A stretch of 64,000 nucleotides of DNA, from the NCBI GenBank assembly GCA_964463135.1, contig CAYXBA010000004.1, forward strand, positions 173,064 to 237,063, given 5' to 3'. Shown piece by piece: positions 7,428 through 15,776 of this stretch (position 1 is its first letter; every line of letters begins with the position of its first letter). The position numbers and the translations under genes are program-made. The stretch comes from UBA6898 sp964463135. Lineage in GTDB: Bacteria; Nitrospirota; Thermodesulfovibrionia; Thermodesulfovibrionales; UBA6898. Under the pieces are notes generated by a model, which was not told the DNA's origin, did not search any database, and worked only from the letters and a program-made list of their open reading frames with translations.

Positions 7428-9040
7428 TATTCATTACCTCCCTTCCCGGGGAGCGGTTCGCCGCGCAGGTTCGTCTCCCTTTCCTTCTCTCCTGTCATGA
7501 TCAGGGCGTTTGCCACAAGCTCATGCACTCCGGCAACCCGTGTTCCGGGGACCCAGTAGTCCATGGAAGCGGAAAGCGTTGCCCGGTCAATAGCGCATAC
7601 ATTGGCGAGCGTGTTCACACCGTGCTGCTGCACAACGTGTTTTACGGCATTCGCCCTCGGCAGTCCGCCGCGCATCCTGAGTTCCATATTTTCGCTGGCA
7701 TTCAGGCCGGTTCCGCTGCCGCAGCAGAAGGTCCGTTCCTTGATCGTATTTTCAGGCATCTCATGGAACTTATTGCATACGTTATTAATGATATAGCGCG
7801 GCTCTTCAAGAAGACCCATGCCTCTGGCCGTATTGCAGGAGTCATGGTACGTTACGACAAGATCATCGTTCCTGGTCGGATCAAGCTTCAGTTTCCCGTT
7901 CTTGATCAGATCAGCTGTAAACTCGGTGATGTGGATCATCTTAGTCGATGCGGCATTATCGAAGACCGTCCCGGTGATCGGGGATTTCGGCACTTCCATG
8001 AAATCAGCCGGACCGTTCCAGGTATCCATATATTGGTTCAGAACCCTCCACATATGGCCGCATTCGCCGCCGATGATATATTTTACGCCAAGCCTTTTCG
8101 CTTCTGCGTAGATCTTCGAATTCAGTCTCTTGGCCATTTCGTTCGAGGTGAACAAGCCGAAATTGCCGCCTTCCGATGCATAGGTCGACCAGGTATAATC
8201 GAGCCCCAGTTCATGGAAGAGCATCATGTAACCCATGCAGGTAAAGGTGCCCGGATCTGCAAAAAGGTCACCTGACGGGGTCACAAAGAGGATCTCGGCA
8301 CCCTTCCGGTTGAAAGACGGGTTGATCCTGATGCCGGTTATGGTTTCGATATCGTCGACCATGCCTTCAACGCTGTTCATGATGGCATGCGGCTCAAGGC
8401 CGAGGTGGTTGCCCTTCATGTAGCAGTTTGCTACCGGCCCTGAGATCCAGTCCGTGTTCAGGCCGAGGAGATTCGTGAACTCCCGTGCCATCATCGTTAT
8501 CTCGGCGGTATCTATGCCATACGGGCAGAAGACAGAACACCGCCTGCACTCTGTGCACTGATAGAAGTAATACCACCACTCCTTCAGAACAGCAGTGTCG
8601 AGCTCACGGGCACCTGCCAACTTTCCGAGATACTTGCCTGAGTTCGTGAAATACTTTCTGTACACAGAGCGCATGAGCTCTGCTCTGAGCACAGGCATGT
8701 TCTTGGGGTCGCCGCCGCCGATGAAAAAGTGGCATTTGTCTGCGCATGCCCCGCACCGGACGCATATATCCATGAATACCTTGAACGAGCGGTATTTGGA
8801 AAGCCTGTCTGCCATTGCCTCAAGGACCGTACCTTCCCAGTCCTGCGGCAGCTTCCAGTCATTCTCAACAGGAGACCAGTCGCGTGCATTGGGGAATTCG
8901 ACCGTAGCGAGGTTCTTCCCCTTGGCTCCCCAGCAGAAGTTGCCCTGCTTGAATTCAACCGGTTTATCCATCCAGTTTTCTGACTGGGGCGGATTGTAAT
9001 CTATCTTCATAAGTTCTTGTGGTGTTGGAAGTTTTGCCAT
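7427..9040 (-). CDS. dsrK: DsrK, HdrD-like catalytic iron-sulfur subunit
   Basis: A 537-residue cytoplasmic protein with two ferredoxin-type sites (CVRCGACADKCHFF near the N-terminal third and CTECRRCSVFCPYG) and HdrD-like CCG domain motifs (YHDSCNTARG, FCCGSGTG, NVCAID). The CCG motif binds the special [4Fe-4S] centre that in HdrD reduces heterodisulfide and in DsrK is thought to act on the DsrC trisulfide. It sits between dsrM (2-nt gap) and dsrJ (1-nt overlap), the canonical order. Confidence 0.96.
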   Translation of the reverse strand: MAKLPTPQELMKIDYNPPQSENWMDKPVEFKQGNFCWGAKGKNLATVEFPNARDWSPVENDWKLPQDWEGTVLEAMADRLSKYRSFKVFMDICVRCGACADKCHFFIGGGDPKNMPVLRAELMRSVYRKYFTNSGKYLGKLAGARELDTAVLKEWWYYFYQCTECRRCSVFCPYGIDTAEITMMAREFTNLLGLNTDWISGPVANCYMKGNHLGLEPHAIMNSVEGMVDDIETITGIRINPSFNRKGAEILFVTPSGDLFADPGTFTCMGYMMLFHELGLDYTWSTYASEGGNFGLFTSNEMAKRLNSKIYAEAKRLGVKYIIGGECGHMWRVLNQYMDTWNGPADFMEVPKSPITGTVFDNAASTKMIHITEFTADLIKNGKLKLDPTRNDDLVVTYHDSCNTARGMGLLEEPRYIINNVCNKFHEMPENTIKERTFCCGSGTGLNASENMELRMRGGLPRANAVKHVVQQHGVNTLANVCAIDRATLSASMDYWVPGTRVAGVHELVANALIMTGEKERETNLRGEPLPGKGGNE

Positions 9041-9042
9041 GA

Positions 9043-10035
9043 TTACTCCTTTTCGACCGGCAGCCCGGCCTTCTTCATCTTCTCCCTGAAGTCGTCCTCA
9101 TATTCCTCATACGTATGGACATGGACCGGATAGTTCCAGGGGTTGATATGCCGGACAATTCTGCTGTCATTCGCCATATTTCTTGTCGGGCTCAGGAATA
9201 CTCCTCCCATATGCATCAGCTTGCTGAAGGGGAAATAGATGAGCAGCGTGCAGATCAGGAAGAGATGCACATAGAATATGGCCCCTATGCCCTGCGGTAT
9301 GATCGGGCTCAGGCTCACCAGCCCTATGGCAAACTGCTTCACTGCGACAATATGCACTTTGAAGATATAACGCATAAGAATGCCTGACAGTGCAATGCCG
9401 AGGATAAGGAAGAGCGGGAAATAATCGGCTGCAAGGGAGATATACCTGATCTGGGGCAGATAGATCCTCCTGAAGAGGAGGAACGTGACGGCACCAAGGA
9501 TCACGGCATCAGTCATATAGAAGAGGGGTGCTCCTACCTGGAAAAAACTGTCCAGTCCTTCCATCATGCTGAGGACCGTTGGCACCTCCTGAAAAAAGAA
9601 GCGGAAGTGTCTCGCAAAGATAAATAAAAATGTCCAGTGAAATGCCAGGCCTGCGAGCCAAAGCAATTTCTCGGAACCGTAAACGATCTTGCCATCCTTC
9701 ATCTCGGTCTTCAGATTTCTGAAGAGCGAGCGGAAGACAAGCACTTCAAGAAGCATTCTGCCGATGACCTGCAGGGTCGTAACAGGGTTCTCGAGTTTGT
9801 CATGCTTGATCCACGGAAGCGTCTTTTGCTGCCCGCATGTCGTAGGGATGCAGAATGGCACCGGAGACTTCGCCCACTGCAGTACGCGGTACATGAACCC
9901 AAAAATGAAGACCGCGACCGCTGCATAGGGTACAATGACCCCGAAGAAGAACTGTACCGGCTGTGCCATCGTCACCCCGACCAATGCAAGCAGTGCGAGT
10001 CCCACAACTGCAATGAAGGGCAATACGACTTTCAT
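9043..10035 (-). CDS. dsrM: DsrM, NarI-like diheme cytochrome b membrane subunit
   Basis: A 330-residue membrane protein with about five to six helices and His-rich helix segments (AFHWTFLFIFARHF; FYVHLFLICTLLIYFPFSKLMHMGG) that would ligate haem b, as in NarI/HdrE. The ATG at 10035 is chosen: GAGGT lies upstream and it forms an ATGA overlap with the preceding gene; the longer frame to 10182 only reads into that gene. DsrM takes electrons from or gives them to menaquinol and partners with DsrK. Confidence 0.95.
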   Translation of the reverse strand: MKVVLPFIAVVGLALLALVGVTMAQPVQFFFGVIVPYAAVAVFIFGFMYRVLQWAKSPVPFCIPTTCGQQKTLPWIKHDKLENPVTTLQVIGRMLLEVLVFRSLFRNLKTEMKDGKIVYGSEKLLWLAGLAFHWTFLFIFARHFRFFFQEVPTVLSMMEGLDSFFQVGAPLFYMTDAVILGAVTFLLFRRIYLPQIRYISLAADYFPLFLILGIALSGILMRYIFKVHIVAVKQFAIGLVSLSPIIPQGIGAIFYVHLFLICTLLIYFPFSKLMHMGGVFLSPTRNMANDSRIVRHINPWNYPVHVHTYEEYEDDFREKMKKAGLPVEKE

Positions 10036-10604
10036 GTGTTTACCTCTTTCTTTGGTATTGAAATGAAGTTGGTTTCTTTTCCCGCCCCCTCGACCTCGGT
10101 GACCAGATTCGCCTGCTGGAGGAGCCGGTAGGTCATGTTCCTCATCTCGTTCGCCTTGATATCGTACAGCTTTTCCCGGCACTGCATGAAGATATCAAAT
10201 GCGATAAGGACAAGGGAATCGATCTGTGATTCGAGGATGGTGAGTTCTTCGGCAAGTTCAGCAGCAGGCGGCAGATCCCTTATCCCGTCCCGGATAATGC
10301 TCTTGAGAAAAAAGATGAACGCCACTGCCTGAGCAGCAGTGAATTCCTGGATCGCCCTTACCCTGATCATGGCATCAAGAAAACCTGATACCTTCTCGAT
10401 CTCGCCGCCCTGGACAAGTTCCTGAAAAATACCTTCTATCCCCTCATGAATGGTCTGACCGACCGGATTGGCAAACCGGTCCTTCTGGTTCTTAAGGAAC
10501 TTGGCAGTCTCGGCCGGATAGGTGTCGAGAATGCGGTCGAACCATGAGGCAAGAATGACGTCTTTTCTCTCTAAAAGGATATCCTTCAGGCTCATCTGGT
10601 GCAA
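10032..10604 (-). CDS. RsbRD N-terminal-like regulatory protein upstream of dsrM
   Basis: A 190-residue helical protein resembling the N-terminal sensory domain of RsbRD-type stressosome proteins (LKDILLERKDVILASWFDRILDTYP...NQKDRFANPVGQTIHEGI), without a STAS domain. A gene of this type in front of dsrM is a recurrent arrangement in dsr organisms. Its stop overlaps the dsrM start (ATGA), so the two are translationally coupled. Start is uncertain: TTG 10604 lies 4 nt after AGGGGAG, ATG 10595 lies 13 nt after it. A role in controlling the complex is inferred from position. Confidence 0.75.
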   Translation of the reverse strand: MHQMSLKDILLERKDVILASWFDRILDTYPAETAKFLKNQKDRFANPVGQTIHEGIEGIFQELVQGGEIEKVSGFLDAMIRVRAIQEFTAAQAVAFIFFLKSIIRDGIRDLPPAAELAEELTILESQIDSLVLIAFDIFMQCREKLYDIKANEMRNMTYRLLQQANLVTEVEGAGKETNFISIPKKEVNT

Positions 10605-10687
10605 AAATCTCCCCTAATATTTCTGGTAGTCTATAGATAGAGAAGTCGTGTTTTTATGGAAAGATGCTGTCACTGCCGCAGCAGCAG

Positions 10688-10728
10688 AAAAAACAATACC
10701 CCAAAGAATGCTCAATGGGGTACTATTT
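10688..10728 (-). terminator. intrinsic terminator after dsrC
   Basis: On the minus strand TACCCCA (10716-10722) pairs with TGGGGTA (10697-10703) around a 12-nt loop and is followed by a T-rich tail ending in six Ts (10693-10688). It lies between dsrC and the rsbRD-like/dsrM genes, so dsrC, needed in large amounts, can be transcribed separately with only some read-through to dsrMKJOP. Confidence 0.75.
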
Positions 10729-10755
10729 TTGTCAGCCGCCTCTGCAGCCAAAGGG

Positions 10756-11091
10756 TTATACGCAGCCTGTCGGCTTCGGAAGCCCTGCATACTTACATGC
10801 CTGCTTTGCAGGACCGCCCGGATAGAGCTCATACAGGTACTTGGTGTTGCCTTTTTCAGGCCCCATAGCCTTTCCGATCTCCTTGACCAGGATCTTGATC
10901 ATCGGCGCGATCTGGTACTGTTTGTAGTAGTCACGCAGGAAGGTGATAACTTCCCAGTGTGCAGGAGTGAGCGTAACTCCGTCCTGGCTTGCAAGAACAT
11001 CAGCAAGCTCCTTTGTCCAATCGTCAAGGTTCAGAAGATATCCATCATCATCTACCTCGATTGACTTTCCCTGAAATTCCATTGTTGCCAT
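10756..11091 (-). CDS. dsrC: DsrC, dissimilatory sulfite reductase sulfur-carrier protein
   Basis: A 111-residue DsrC with the diagnostic C-terminal arm, ACKYAGLPKPTGCV, carrying both conserved cysteines (the penultimate-residue Cys and the one ten residues before it). Both are required for the trisulfide that links DsrAB to DsrMKJOP, so this is a true DsrC and not a TusE-only or RspA paralogue. A terminator follows and about 250 bp of leader precede it, consistent with its own promoter. Confidence 0.97.
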   Translation of the reverse strand: MATMEFQGKSIEVDDDGYLLNLDDWTKELADVLASQDGVTLTPAHWEVITFLRDYYKQYQIAPMIKILVKEIGKAMGPEKGNTKYLYELYPGGPAKQACKYAGLPKPTGCV

Positions 11092-11193
11092 GCTTTCTTC
11101 CCCCTTTCACTTAGGTTCAAAATACATTCAAAGGGATCGCTCCCTACAGCTGAATGCTTGTATAACGAAACACTTTGTTACGAGCTATAAACA

Positions 11194-11220
11194 GTAATAC
11201 AGAACCTGCCGCCCGGTCAA
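11194..11220 (-). promoter_or_regulatory. possible dsrC promoter
   Basis: In the 250-bp gap upstream of dsrC, TTGACC (11215-11220) and TATTAC (11194-11199) lie on the minus strand with a short 15-bp spacer. The spacing is suboptimal, so this is only a candidate. The rest of the gap is AT-rich and holds no recognisable gene. Confidence 0.3.
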
Positions 11221-11341
11221 ATAAAAAAATCTTATCAGTAGATGACTCTTGTTTATTTTTTAACAGGCCCGGTTGCCTGAATTCGAAACTCAATATATAA
11301 GCATAGAGAAAAGAATATTTGCAACAATGCGGGGCTGAATC

Positions 11342-11698
11342 TCACTTTTTCAGCTTAACAAAAAGATAGACCGGGGAACGCTTTCCCCTGCCGAGCGATT
11401 CTGAGCTGAAGCGGTTCTTCCTTGCATCATAGTTAAACTCCCTCACCTCATAGTCCTCTTCAGGTGTCATGGCCCATGCCCTGTCCAAGTCCCCATTGCA
11501 AAGCAGGGTCAGACCGTCCACGTACGCATCCCCGACATTATGCCCTGAAGCATCGTAAACGTACGTGGCGCCGCATTCACATTTTCCTCCGCTGACGGCA
11601 TTGCCGAACTTTGTTGTGATCTCCTCGAGTTCCCCAAGCGGCCGCTCACAAAATGGGCACCGCAGAACATCATTATGGCCTCGTCTTCCTTCACTCAT
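11342..11698 (-). CDS. zinc-ribbon protein of unknown function, dsr-linked
   Basis: A 118-residue hypothetical protein with a CxxC (RCPFCERP) and a second Cys pair (GKCECGATYVYD), forming a probable zinc ribbon, followed by an acidic half with LCNGDLDRAWAMTPEEDYEVREFNYD. It begins two bases after the HEAT gene stop with AAGGAG upstream and stands before dsrC. I do not recognise a functional family; the constant company of Dsr genes suggests a role in sulfur metabolism or its regulation. Confidence 0.7.
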   Translation of the reverse strand: MSEGRRGHNDVLRCPFCERPLGELEEITTKFGNAVSGGKCECGATYVYDASGHNVGDAYVDGLTLLCNGDLDRAWAMTPEEDYEVREFNYDARKNRFSSESLGRGKRSPVYLFVKLKK

Positions 11699-11700
11699 TA

Positions 11701-12354
11701 TTAATTCTCCTTAGCCTGAAGGCCGGCAACAACTTTTTTTGCGATCTCGGACACCGTTGTATTCATGAACTCTCCCTCATTATATATAGTGACCGGGCTC
11801 ATATCGCTCATAAGACCCTCCATAAGCGGCCGGAATTCCTGCAGGTTCATAGCCCCTGCGATCATCAGCGCATATGCCCTCACCCCTGCATCCTCGTCAT
11901 CAAGACAGAGCTTCTGGTCTCTCAGGTCCTGCGTTATGGTCAGCAGGTCAGGCCGTCTGTCAGCAATCCTCCAGATCGCGCGCATGACGCCACGCCTGAG
12001 CATCTTCTCTTCATGAAATGAAGTTATGACCTGTCCGATATCGGCAAAGGCATCAGGGGTGCTTCTGACAATCTCGCCCAGCAGTTCGGGCGCGCTACCC
12101 GGACCATTTCCTGATTCATCCCGCATCATCCAGAGGAATCTCTGGCACAGATTCCGGATAGAATCAACATTCGTCCCAGCGATCTCTCCGGCAACAAGGC
12201 CTATGGCCTCTATGGCCCGCCAGCTCTCCAGATTTTCCTTGTCATATACAAGGGATATGAGCGTCCTGATGATGCCACGGTCCTTCTTTGCCGCTTCTAT
12301 GATCGGCTGAAGCTGATATTGGCCAAGGAATTCCCTGATCTCTGATTTCTGCAT
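11701..12354 (-). CDS. HEAT-repeat protein, resembling DVU0298-type proteins
   Basis: A 217-residue all-helical protein with HEAT-like repeats (for example ESWRAIEAIGLVAGEIA and EKMLRRGVMRAIWRIADRRPDLL). It resembles a HEAT family conserved in sulfate-reducing bacteria (DVU0298-like; from memory, not searched). It starts directly at the stop of the CbiA/DsrN homologue and is followed by the zinc-ribbon gene, so these three form one transcript leading to dsrC. HEAT proteins usually serve as binding platforms; the partner is unknown. Confidence 0.7.
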   Translation of the reverse strand: MQKSEIREFLGQYQLQPIIEAAKKDRGIIRTLISLVYDKENLESWRAIEAIGLVAGEIAGTNVDSIRNLCQRFLWMMRDESGNGPGSAPELLGEIVRSTPDAFADIGQVITSFHEEKMLRRGVMRAIWRIADRRPDLLTITQDLRDQKLCLDDEDAGVRAYALMIAGAMNLQEFRPLMEGLMSDMSPVTIYNEGEFMNTTVSEIAKKVVAGLQAKEN

Positions 12355-13893
12355 CTATTTCCTGCCCCTCCGGTAATCGATTGCCTGCATGATCATCCCG
12401 TCTGCCCATTCTGGGCAACCGAGCGCATGCAGGTGTGTATAGGTTGCGAGTACATTCTTATAACAGATCCCGTCCTGCCCATCCATAATGCCCTCACCGC
12501 GTTCCATTCTGAATGCAAACTGCAGTCTCTTTTTCCCCCTTGCAGTGCCGATCACCCGGGAATAATGGAATTCATGGCCCCTGATCAGGGTCCCTTTCTT
12601 ATAAAAAGGATTTGCCCCTTCCACCTTGACTATGGTGTACCCATGCGCCTGGGGTCTCTTCTCCAGACTGAACCTGAGAGGGAATATCCCTGCCATGGGA
12701 TATGTTTTTTTGTCCAGCAGCAACGCTTCGCCAAGATACATCAGGCCGCCGCATTCAGCATAGACCGGCAGCCCCTCTTCAACTGCCTTTTTTACAGAAG
12801 CCCTGAAGGCCGCGTTCCTGGCAAGTGCTATGGCATTTGTTTCAGGAAATCCGCCTCCTATATAAAGAGCATCGATATCAGGGAGTTTCTTCGCCCTGAG
12901 CGCGCTCACCTCAATAAGCTTTGCCCCGCGTCTCTCAAGCTCCTCAAAATTCTCAGGGTAATAGAACTGGAAGGCAGAGTCGCGGATGATGCCGATTTTA
13001 ACATCGTGATGCGTGATGCGTGATGCGTGATGAGCGCTGTTAGAAGCCCGGCAATTAACTGCCTTAATTTTGTCATTCCGGCTCGTCCGGAATCTTTCTT
13101 CGTTTTCGCGGTGTTGCGCCGTCCGATCCCCGACAAGCGAGGATGACGGCTTGGGGTATTTGATTGCCGGCTTAACACCTAATCCCCAATCCCTAAGCCC
13201 TGCTTTATTCGCTATTTTCTGTATCGCATCAAGGTCGAGGTATTTCTCTGCGATATCTGCGCAGGCATTGATCGCCTGTTTTACCCCCTGATGTTCCTGA
13301 AACGGCGTGAGCCCCATATGCCGCTCTGAGAGCTGCTCACCCCGCAGTTTCGGTATTGCACCCACAACCGGCACCTTGCAGTATTTCGCGATCGCTTCCC
13401 GGATCACCTTCTCGTGCCGTTTGCCTGCGATCCGGTTCAGGACCACCCCGCTGATCTTCACCTTTGGGTCGAACTTCAGCATGCCAAGCAACATGGCCGC
13501 TGCTGTCCGTGTGACCTTGGTGCAGTCAAGCACCAGGACCACCGGCGCCTGCAGGGTCTTTGCAAGTTCAGCAGTGCTATATGTTCCTGCTGCGTCCATG
13601 CCGTCATAAAGCCCACGGTTGCCCTCGATTACCGCACAATCCGCAGCGCCATAGTGACCAATAAAGGATGAGATGATCTTTTCTTTGGTTATCAGGAATG
13701 GGTCAAGGTTAAAACATGCATTTCCCGCGGCTGACGAGAGCCAGCCTGCATCGATATAATCAGGCCCTTTTTTGTACGGAACGATCGAGCGGCCCTGCTT
13801 CTTCCACGCAGCAATAATGCCGAGGCTGACCGTTGTCTTGCCAGCGCCGCCCTTCATGCCTGCAATGATTATTCTTGGATAGTTCGGTTTCAT
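12355..13893 (-). CDS. cbiA: CbiA/DsrN-type a,c-diamide synthase with an inserted linker
   Basis: A 512-residue glutamine-dependent amidase. The N-terminal ATPase domain has the P-loop GMKGGAGKTTVS and the KKGPDYIDAGWL motif, and the C-terminal class I glutamine amidotransferase domain has the nucleophile motif YAECGGLMYLGEA. CbiA/CobB amidates cobyrinate, and the dsr-linked homologue DsrN amidates sirohaem to sirohaem amide for DsrAB. The dsr setting favours DsrN-like activity, but a cobalamin role is possible given the B12 genes nearby. Residues about 231-297, between the two domains, are encoded by repetitive intergenic-type DNA (13000-13200), making the protein longer than the usual 450-460 residues. 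Both catalytic domains appear intact. Confidence 0.88.
   Translation of the reverse strand: MKPNYPRIIIAGMKGGAGKTTVSLGIIAAWKKQGRSIVPYKKGPDYIDAGWLSSAAGNACFNLDPFLITKEKIISSFIGHYGAADCAVIEGNRGLYDGMDAAGTYSTAELAKTLQAPVVLVLDCTKVTRTAAAMLLGMLKFDPKVKISGVVLNRIAGKRHEKVIREAIAKYCKVPVVGAIPKLRGEQLSERHMGLTPFQEHQGVKQAINACADIAEKYLDLDAIQKIANKAGLRDWGLGVKPAIKYPKPSSSLVGDRTAQHRENEERFRTSRNDKIKAVNCRASNSAHHASRITHHDVKIGIIRDSAFQFYYPENFEELERRGAKLIEVSALRAKKLPDIDALYIGGGFPETNAIALARNAAFRASVKKAVEEGLPVYAECGGLMYLGEALLLDKKTYPMAGIFPLRFSLEKRPQAHGYTIVKVEGANPFYKKGTLIRGHEFHYSRVIGTARGKKRLQFAFRMERGEGIMDGQDGICYKNVLATYTHLHALGCPEWADGMIMQAIDYRRGRK
13000..13200. repeat. composite intergenic repeat inserted in frame in cbiA
   Basis: Within the gene lie four perfect tandem copies of CGTGATG (13005-13032), a palindrome-bearing unit (13070-13099) matching 57511-57540 in 28 of 30 bases, its outer partner GTCATCC-like end near 13140, and a stretch of CTAATCCCCAATCCCTAAGC type (about 13175-13200). 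All are typical of noncoding interspersed repeats in this genome, yet the frame stays open through them. Confidence 0.8.
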
Positions 13894-13977
13894 TAAGAAG
13901 TTAACAAACTCTGTAACAGATGTTGATTATTTTACCTGTTTAATACGCAAACAGACAACCTTGAAGGACCGCATTAT

Positions 13978-13992
13978 TGTGACTTAGTCACA
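13978..13992. promoter_or_regulatory. Crp/Fnr-type palindromic operator
   Basis: TGTGACTTAGTCACA is a perfect palindrome of the Crp/Fnr half-site TGTGA, with a 5-nt rather than the usual 6-nt centre. It lies about 41-44 bp before the start expected from the TATAAA at 14017-14022, the class II activator position, upstream of the small membrane protein at 14059. Confidence 0.5.
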
Positions 13993-14058
13993 TACTTACT
14001 GACGATATTGGCTTACTATAAAGTAAGAAACAATAATAGAAGAGGAGGTGTTATATAT

Positions 14059-14250
14059 ATGAAAAAGAATGTTGGCAGTATCGAAAGGCTCATCAGGACC
14101 GTGGCTGGCCTTGGCATACTTTCCCTTGCATTTGTAGGGCCGCAGACCGCATGGGGATATCTCGGCATCATTCCCCTGATAACGGGGTTGACCGGTTTCT
14201 GCCCTCCCTATGCACTGCTGGGCATAAAAACCTGTAAGAACTGTCAGTAA
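14059..14250 (+). CDS. DUF2892-type small inner-membrane protein
   Basis: A 63-residue protein with two membrane segments matching the YgaP-like DUF2892 pattern: MKKNVGSIERLIRTVAGLGI, WGYLGIIPLITGLTGFCPPYALLGIKTC. Such domains often accompany rhodaneses. The start at 14059 is set by the AGGAGG at 14043-14048; the upstream ATG at 14008 has no ribosome site. A probable Crp/Fnr operator and a TATAAA box precede it, suggesting redox- or NO-responsive expression. The Cys residues near the C-terminus (CPPY, CKNC) could be redox-active. Confidence 0.85.
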   Translation: MKKNVGSIERLIRTVAGLGILSLAFVGPQTAWGYLGIIPLITGLTGFCPPYALLGIKTCKNCQ

Positions 14251-14288
14251 GAGGCTGTTTCGGACAACAGCCTCGAAGGAGGTTGTAT

Positions 14289-14498
14289 ATGCAGAAGACT
14301 CATTGCCCGATATGCAGAAAAGAGGTCTTTTACCTTGTACATCACCTGCATAACATGACCGATGCGTTTGCGGTCGAGCAGGTGAAATATGATTTTTCAG
14401 GCTGGACAGAAGATGATGGGCTCTGTCTGCCCTGTCTTGAGAGATACAGAAAGTATAATTTGATGAGTTATCCTGATATCCAGATAACCGTCAATTAA
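14289..14498 (+). CDS. small cysteine-rich protein, unknown function
   Basis: A 69-residue protein with an N-terminal CPIC and a later CLPC pair, plus a His-rich HHLHN segment, suggesting a small metal-binding (zinc-finger-like) fold. The start at ATG 14289 follows GAAGGAGGT; the TTG at 14283 is an artefact. It lies 38 bp after the DUF2892 gene and before a strong terminator, so the two form one short operon. Confidence 0.6.
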   Translation: MQKTHCPICRKEVFYLVHHLHNMTDAFAVEQVKYDFSGWTEDDGLCLPCLERYRKYNLMSYPDIQITVN

Positions 14499-14550
14499 TA
14501 TAAGGGAAAAGATTCAATGGTCCCAACCCTCCCATGCCCCTCCATGGGAA

Positions 14551-14587
14551 CAGAAAAGGCCCGCTCTGTATGTGCGGGCCTTTTCTG
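14551..14587. terminator. strong intrinsic terminator
   Basis: A 14-bp perfect stem (CAGAAAAGGCCCGC at 14551-14564 with its complement at 14574-14587) around a 9-nt loop, with the T-run on the 3' arm. It ends the small operon at 14059-14498. Confidence 0.9.
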
Positions 14588-14740
14588 TTCGCTCTCATGC
14601 AGCAATCGATTATTGTCCTTTCTTTTCAAATAGATAGAAAGACACGATTTTCAGATTTTCCTTGACGATGCCTCTGCTTGCTCCTATACTTATCAAAATC
14701 AGCATGCGATATAAAAAACAGTGTTATAAGAGGAATTGAG

Positions 14741-14968
14741 ATGAAGATATCGAAAGCAGATATAATCTCGAATTCAAGAAAAAAAGATTTGAGACCAAAA
14801 TACATTGGAGATTGTGTTTGCCCATGCCACATTGACCCAATACATATTATTCATCCATTGCCGTGCTGTGAACCATGTCCATACTGTAAAAAGAATATTG
14901 CTCGTGGTCTTCAAAGCAAACATGAACAATATTGTGAGAAGAAAGAAGAAAATATAAAGCTCTTATAA
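14741..14968 (+). CDS. small Cys/His-rich hypothetical protein
   Basis: A 75-residue protein with CVCPCHIDPIH, CCEPCPYCKK and EQYC motifs, a likely zinc-binding domain. AGAGGA lies upstream of ATG 14741; the longer frame to 14678 lacks a ribosome site. Its DNA and that of the next gene are clearly richer in A/T than the dsr or glgP neighbours, suggesting recent acquisition. No family recognised. Confidence 0.5.
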   Translation: MKISKADIISNSRKKDLRPKYIGDCVCPCHIDPIHIIHPLPCCEPCPYCKKNIARGLQSKHEQYCEKKEENIKLL

Positions 14969-15010
14969 CCAGTCAATCCAGCCTATCGCTGCATAAATAG
15001 AGAAAATAAT

Positions 15011-15661
15011 ATGAGACAATTTATAAGACTTATCGTGGTGGTCACTCTCACAGTTGCTATGAGCGGATGTTTCGGACTTGCGCATGTTCAAGTCACAGTA
15101 CCGCCACTCGAAATTAAATGCACCGTTTTGAATGCTACAAAAGATACAAACGAATCATTCCGGTCGGTTCTGATTGTAGTGCCAGATTTTTATGGAGAAT
15201 CCGAGGCATTTGCTTCACTGGTAAACGGAAATATTACACAAGATGCTCTTTATCAGTGGCAAAAAGCAGATTCAGATAAAGATAACAAGATTTCAGCGTC
15301 ATTTCACGAGGAGCGCCGTTACATTGGGTCTATGTTTCCATTTTCACCAAGTCGAGACACTATGGAAAGTCGGACATTATTCATCTGGCCGGAGGGATCA
15401 TCAAGCTTATATAGGATCAAACTGCACGGCAATCAAGCAATTACGGAAAAGACAGATATTAAGATTCTCAAGGAGTCACAACCAGCAGCCATCAAAGATT
15501 CGACTAAAAACAAAGCGGGTATTTCACGAGAAACTGAAATAGAACATGAAATTGCTTACTACCGCAATGCTAAGTGGAGTAAAGCCGAAAGGCTGAAGAT
15601 TCTGGAAAATCTAAGAAGTAAGAATTTAGATAAACTGATTATTGAGCTAAAAAATAATTAA
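15011..15661 (+). CDS. hypothetical lipoprotein
   Basis: A 216-residue protein with a lipoprotein signal (LTVAMSGC, lipidated Cys at residue 20) and an unrecognised domain (SFRSVLIVVPDFYGESEAFASLV...). The C-terminal third is charged and helical (EIEHEIAYYRNAKWSKAERLKILENL). It shares the AT-rich composition of the gene before it, 42 bp upstream. No function can be given; it is probably anchored in the envelope. Confidence 0.65.
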   Translation: MRQFIRLIVVVTLTVAMSGCFGLAHVQVTVPPLEIKCTVLNATKDTNESFRSVLIVVPDFYGESEAFASLVNGNITQDALYQWQKADSDKDNKISASFHEERRYIGSMFPFSPSRDTMESRTLFIWPEGSSSLYRIKLHGNQAITEKTDIKILKESQPAAIKDSTKNKAGISRETEIEHEIAYYRNAKWSKAERLKILENLRSKNLDKLIIELKNN

Positions 15662-15711
15662 AACAGCGAACACACAAATCAAGGCGACAGGGAATAGCCG
15701 CTGTGTTTTTT
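15661..15711 (+). terminator. possible intrinsic terminator after the lipoprotein gene
   Basis: ACAGCG (15663-15668) can pair with CGCTGT (15699-15704), followed by a T-run (15706-15711). The loop of about 30 nt makes it weaker than the other terminators here. Confidence 0.4.
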
Positions 15712-15776
15712 CAAAGGCTGGTTGCCCGCGCTGGATAGAGGTCATCGCTCTCCGCTGGCCTCTGCCCTCACAATAG

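Noticed and set aside
10035..10182. Extended N-terminus of dsrM
   Set aside because: It overlaps the rsbRD-like gene; the ATGA junction and GAGGT fix the start at 10035.
13005..13032. CGTGATG tandem as a CRISPR array
   Set aside because: The units are 7 bp without spacers, a simple tandem repeat. No array or cas genes were seen anywhere in the window.
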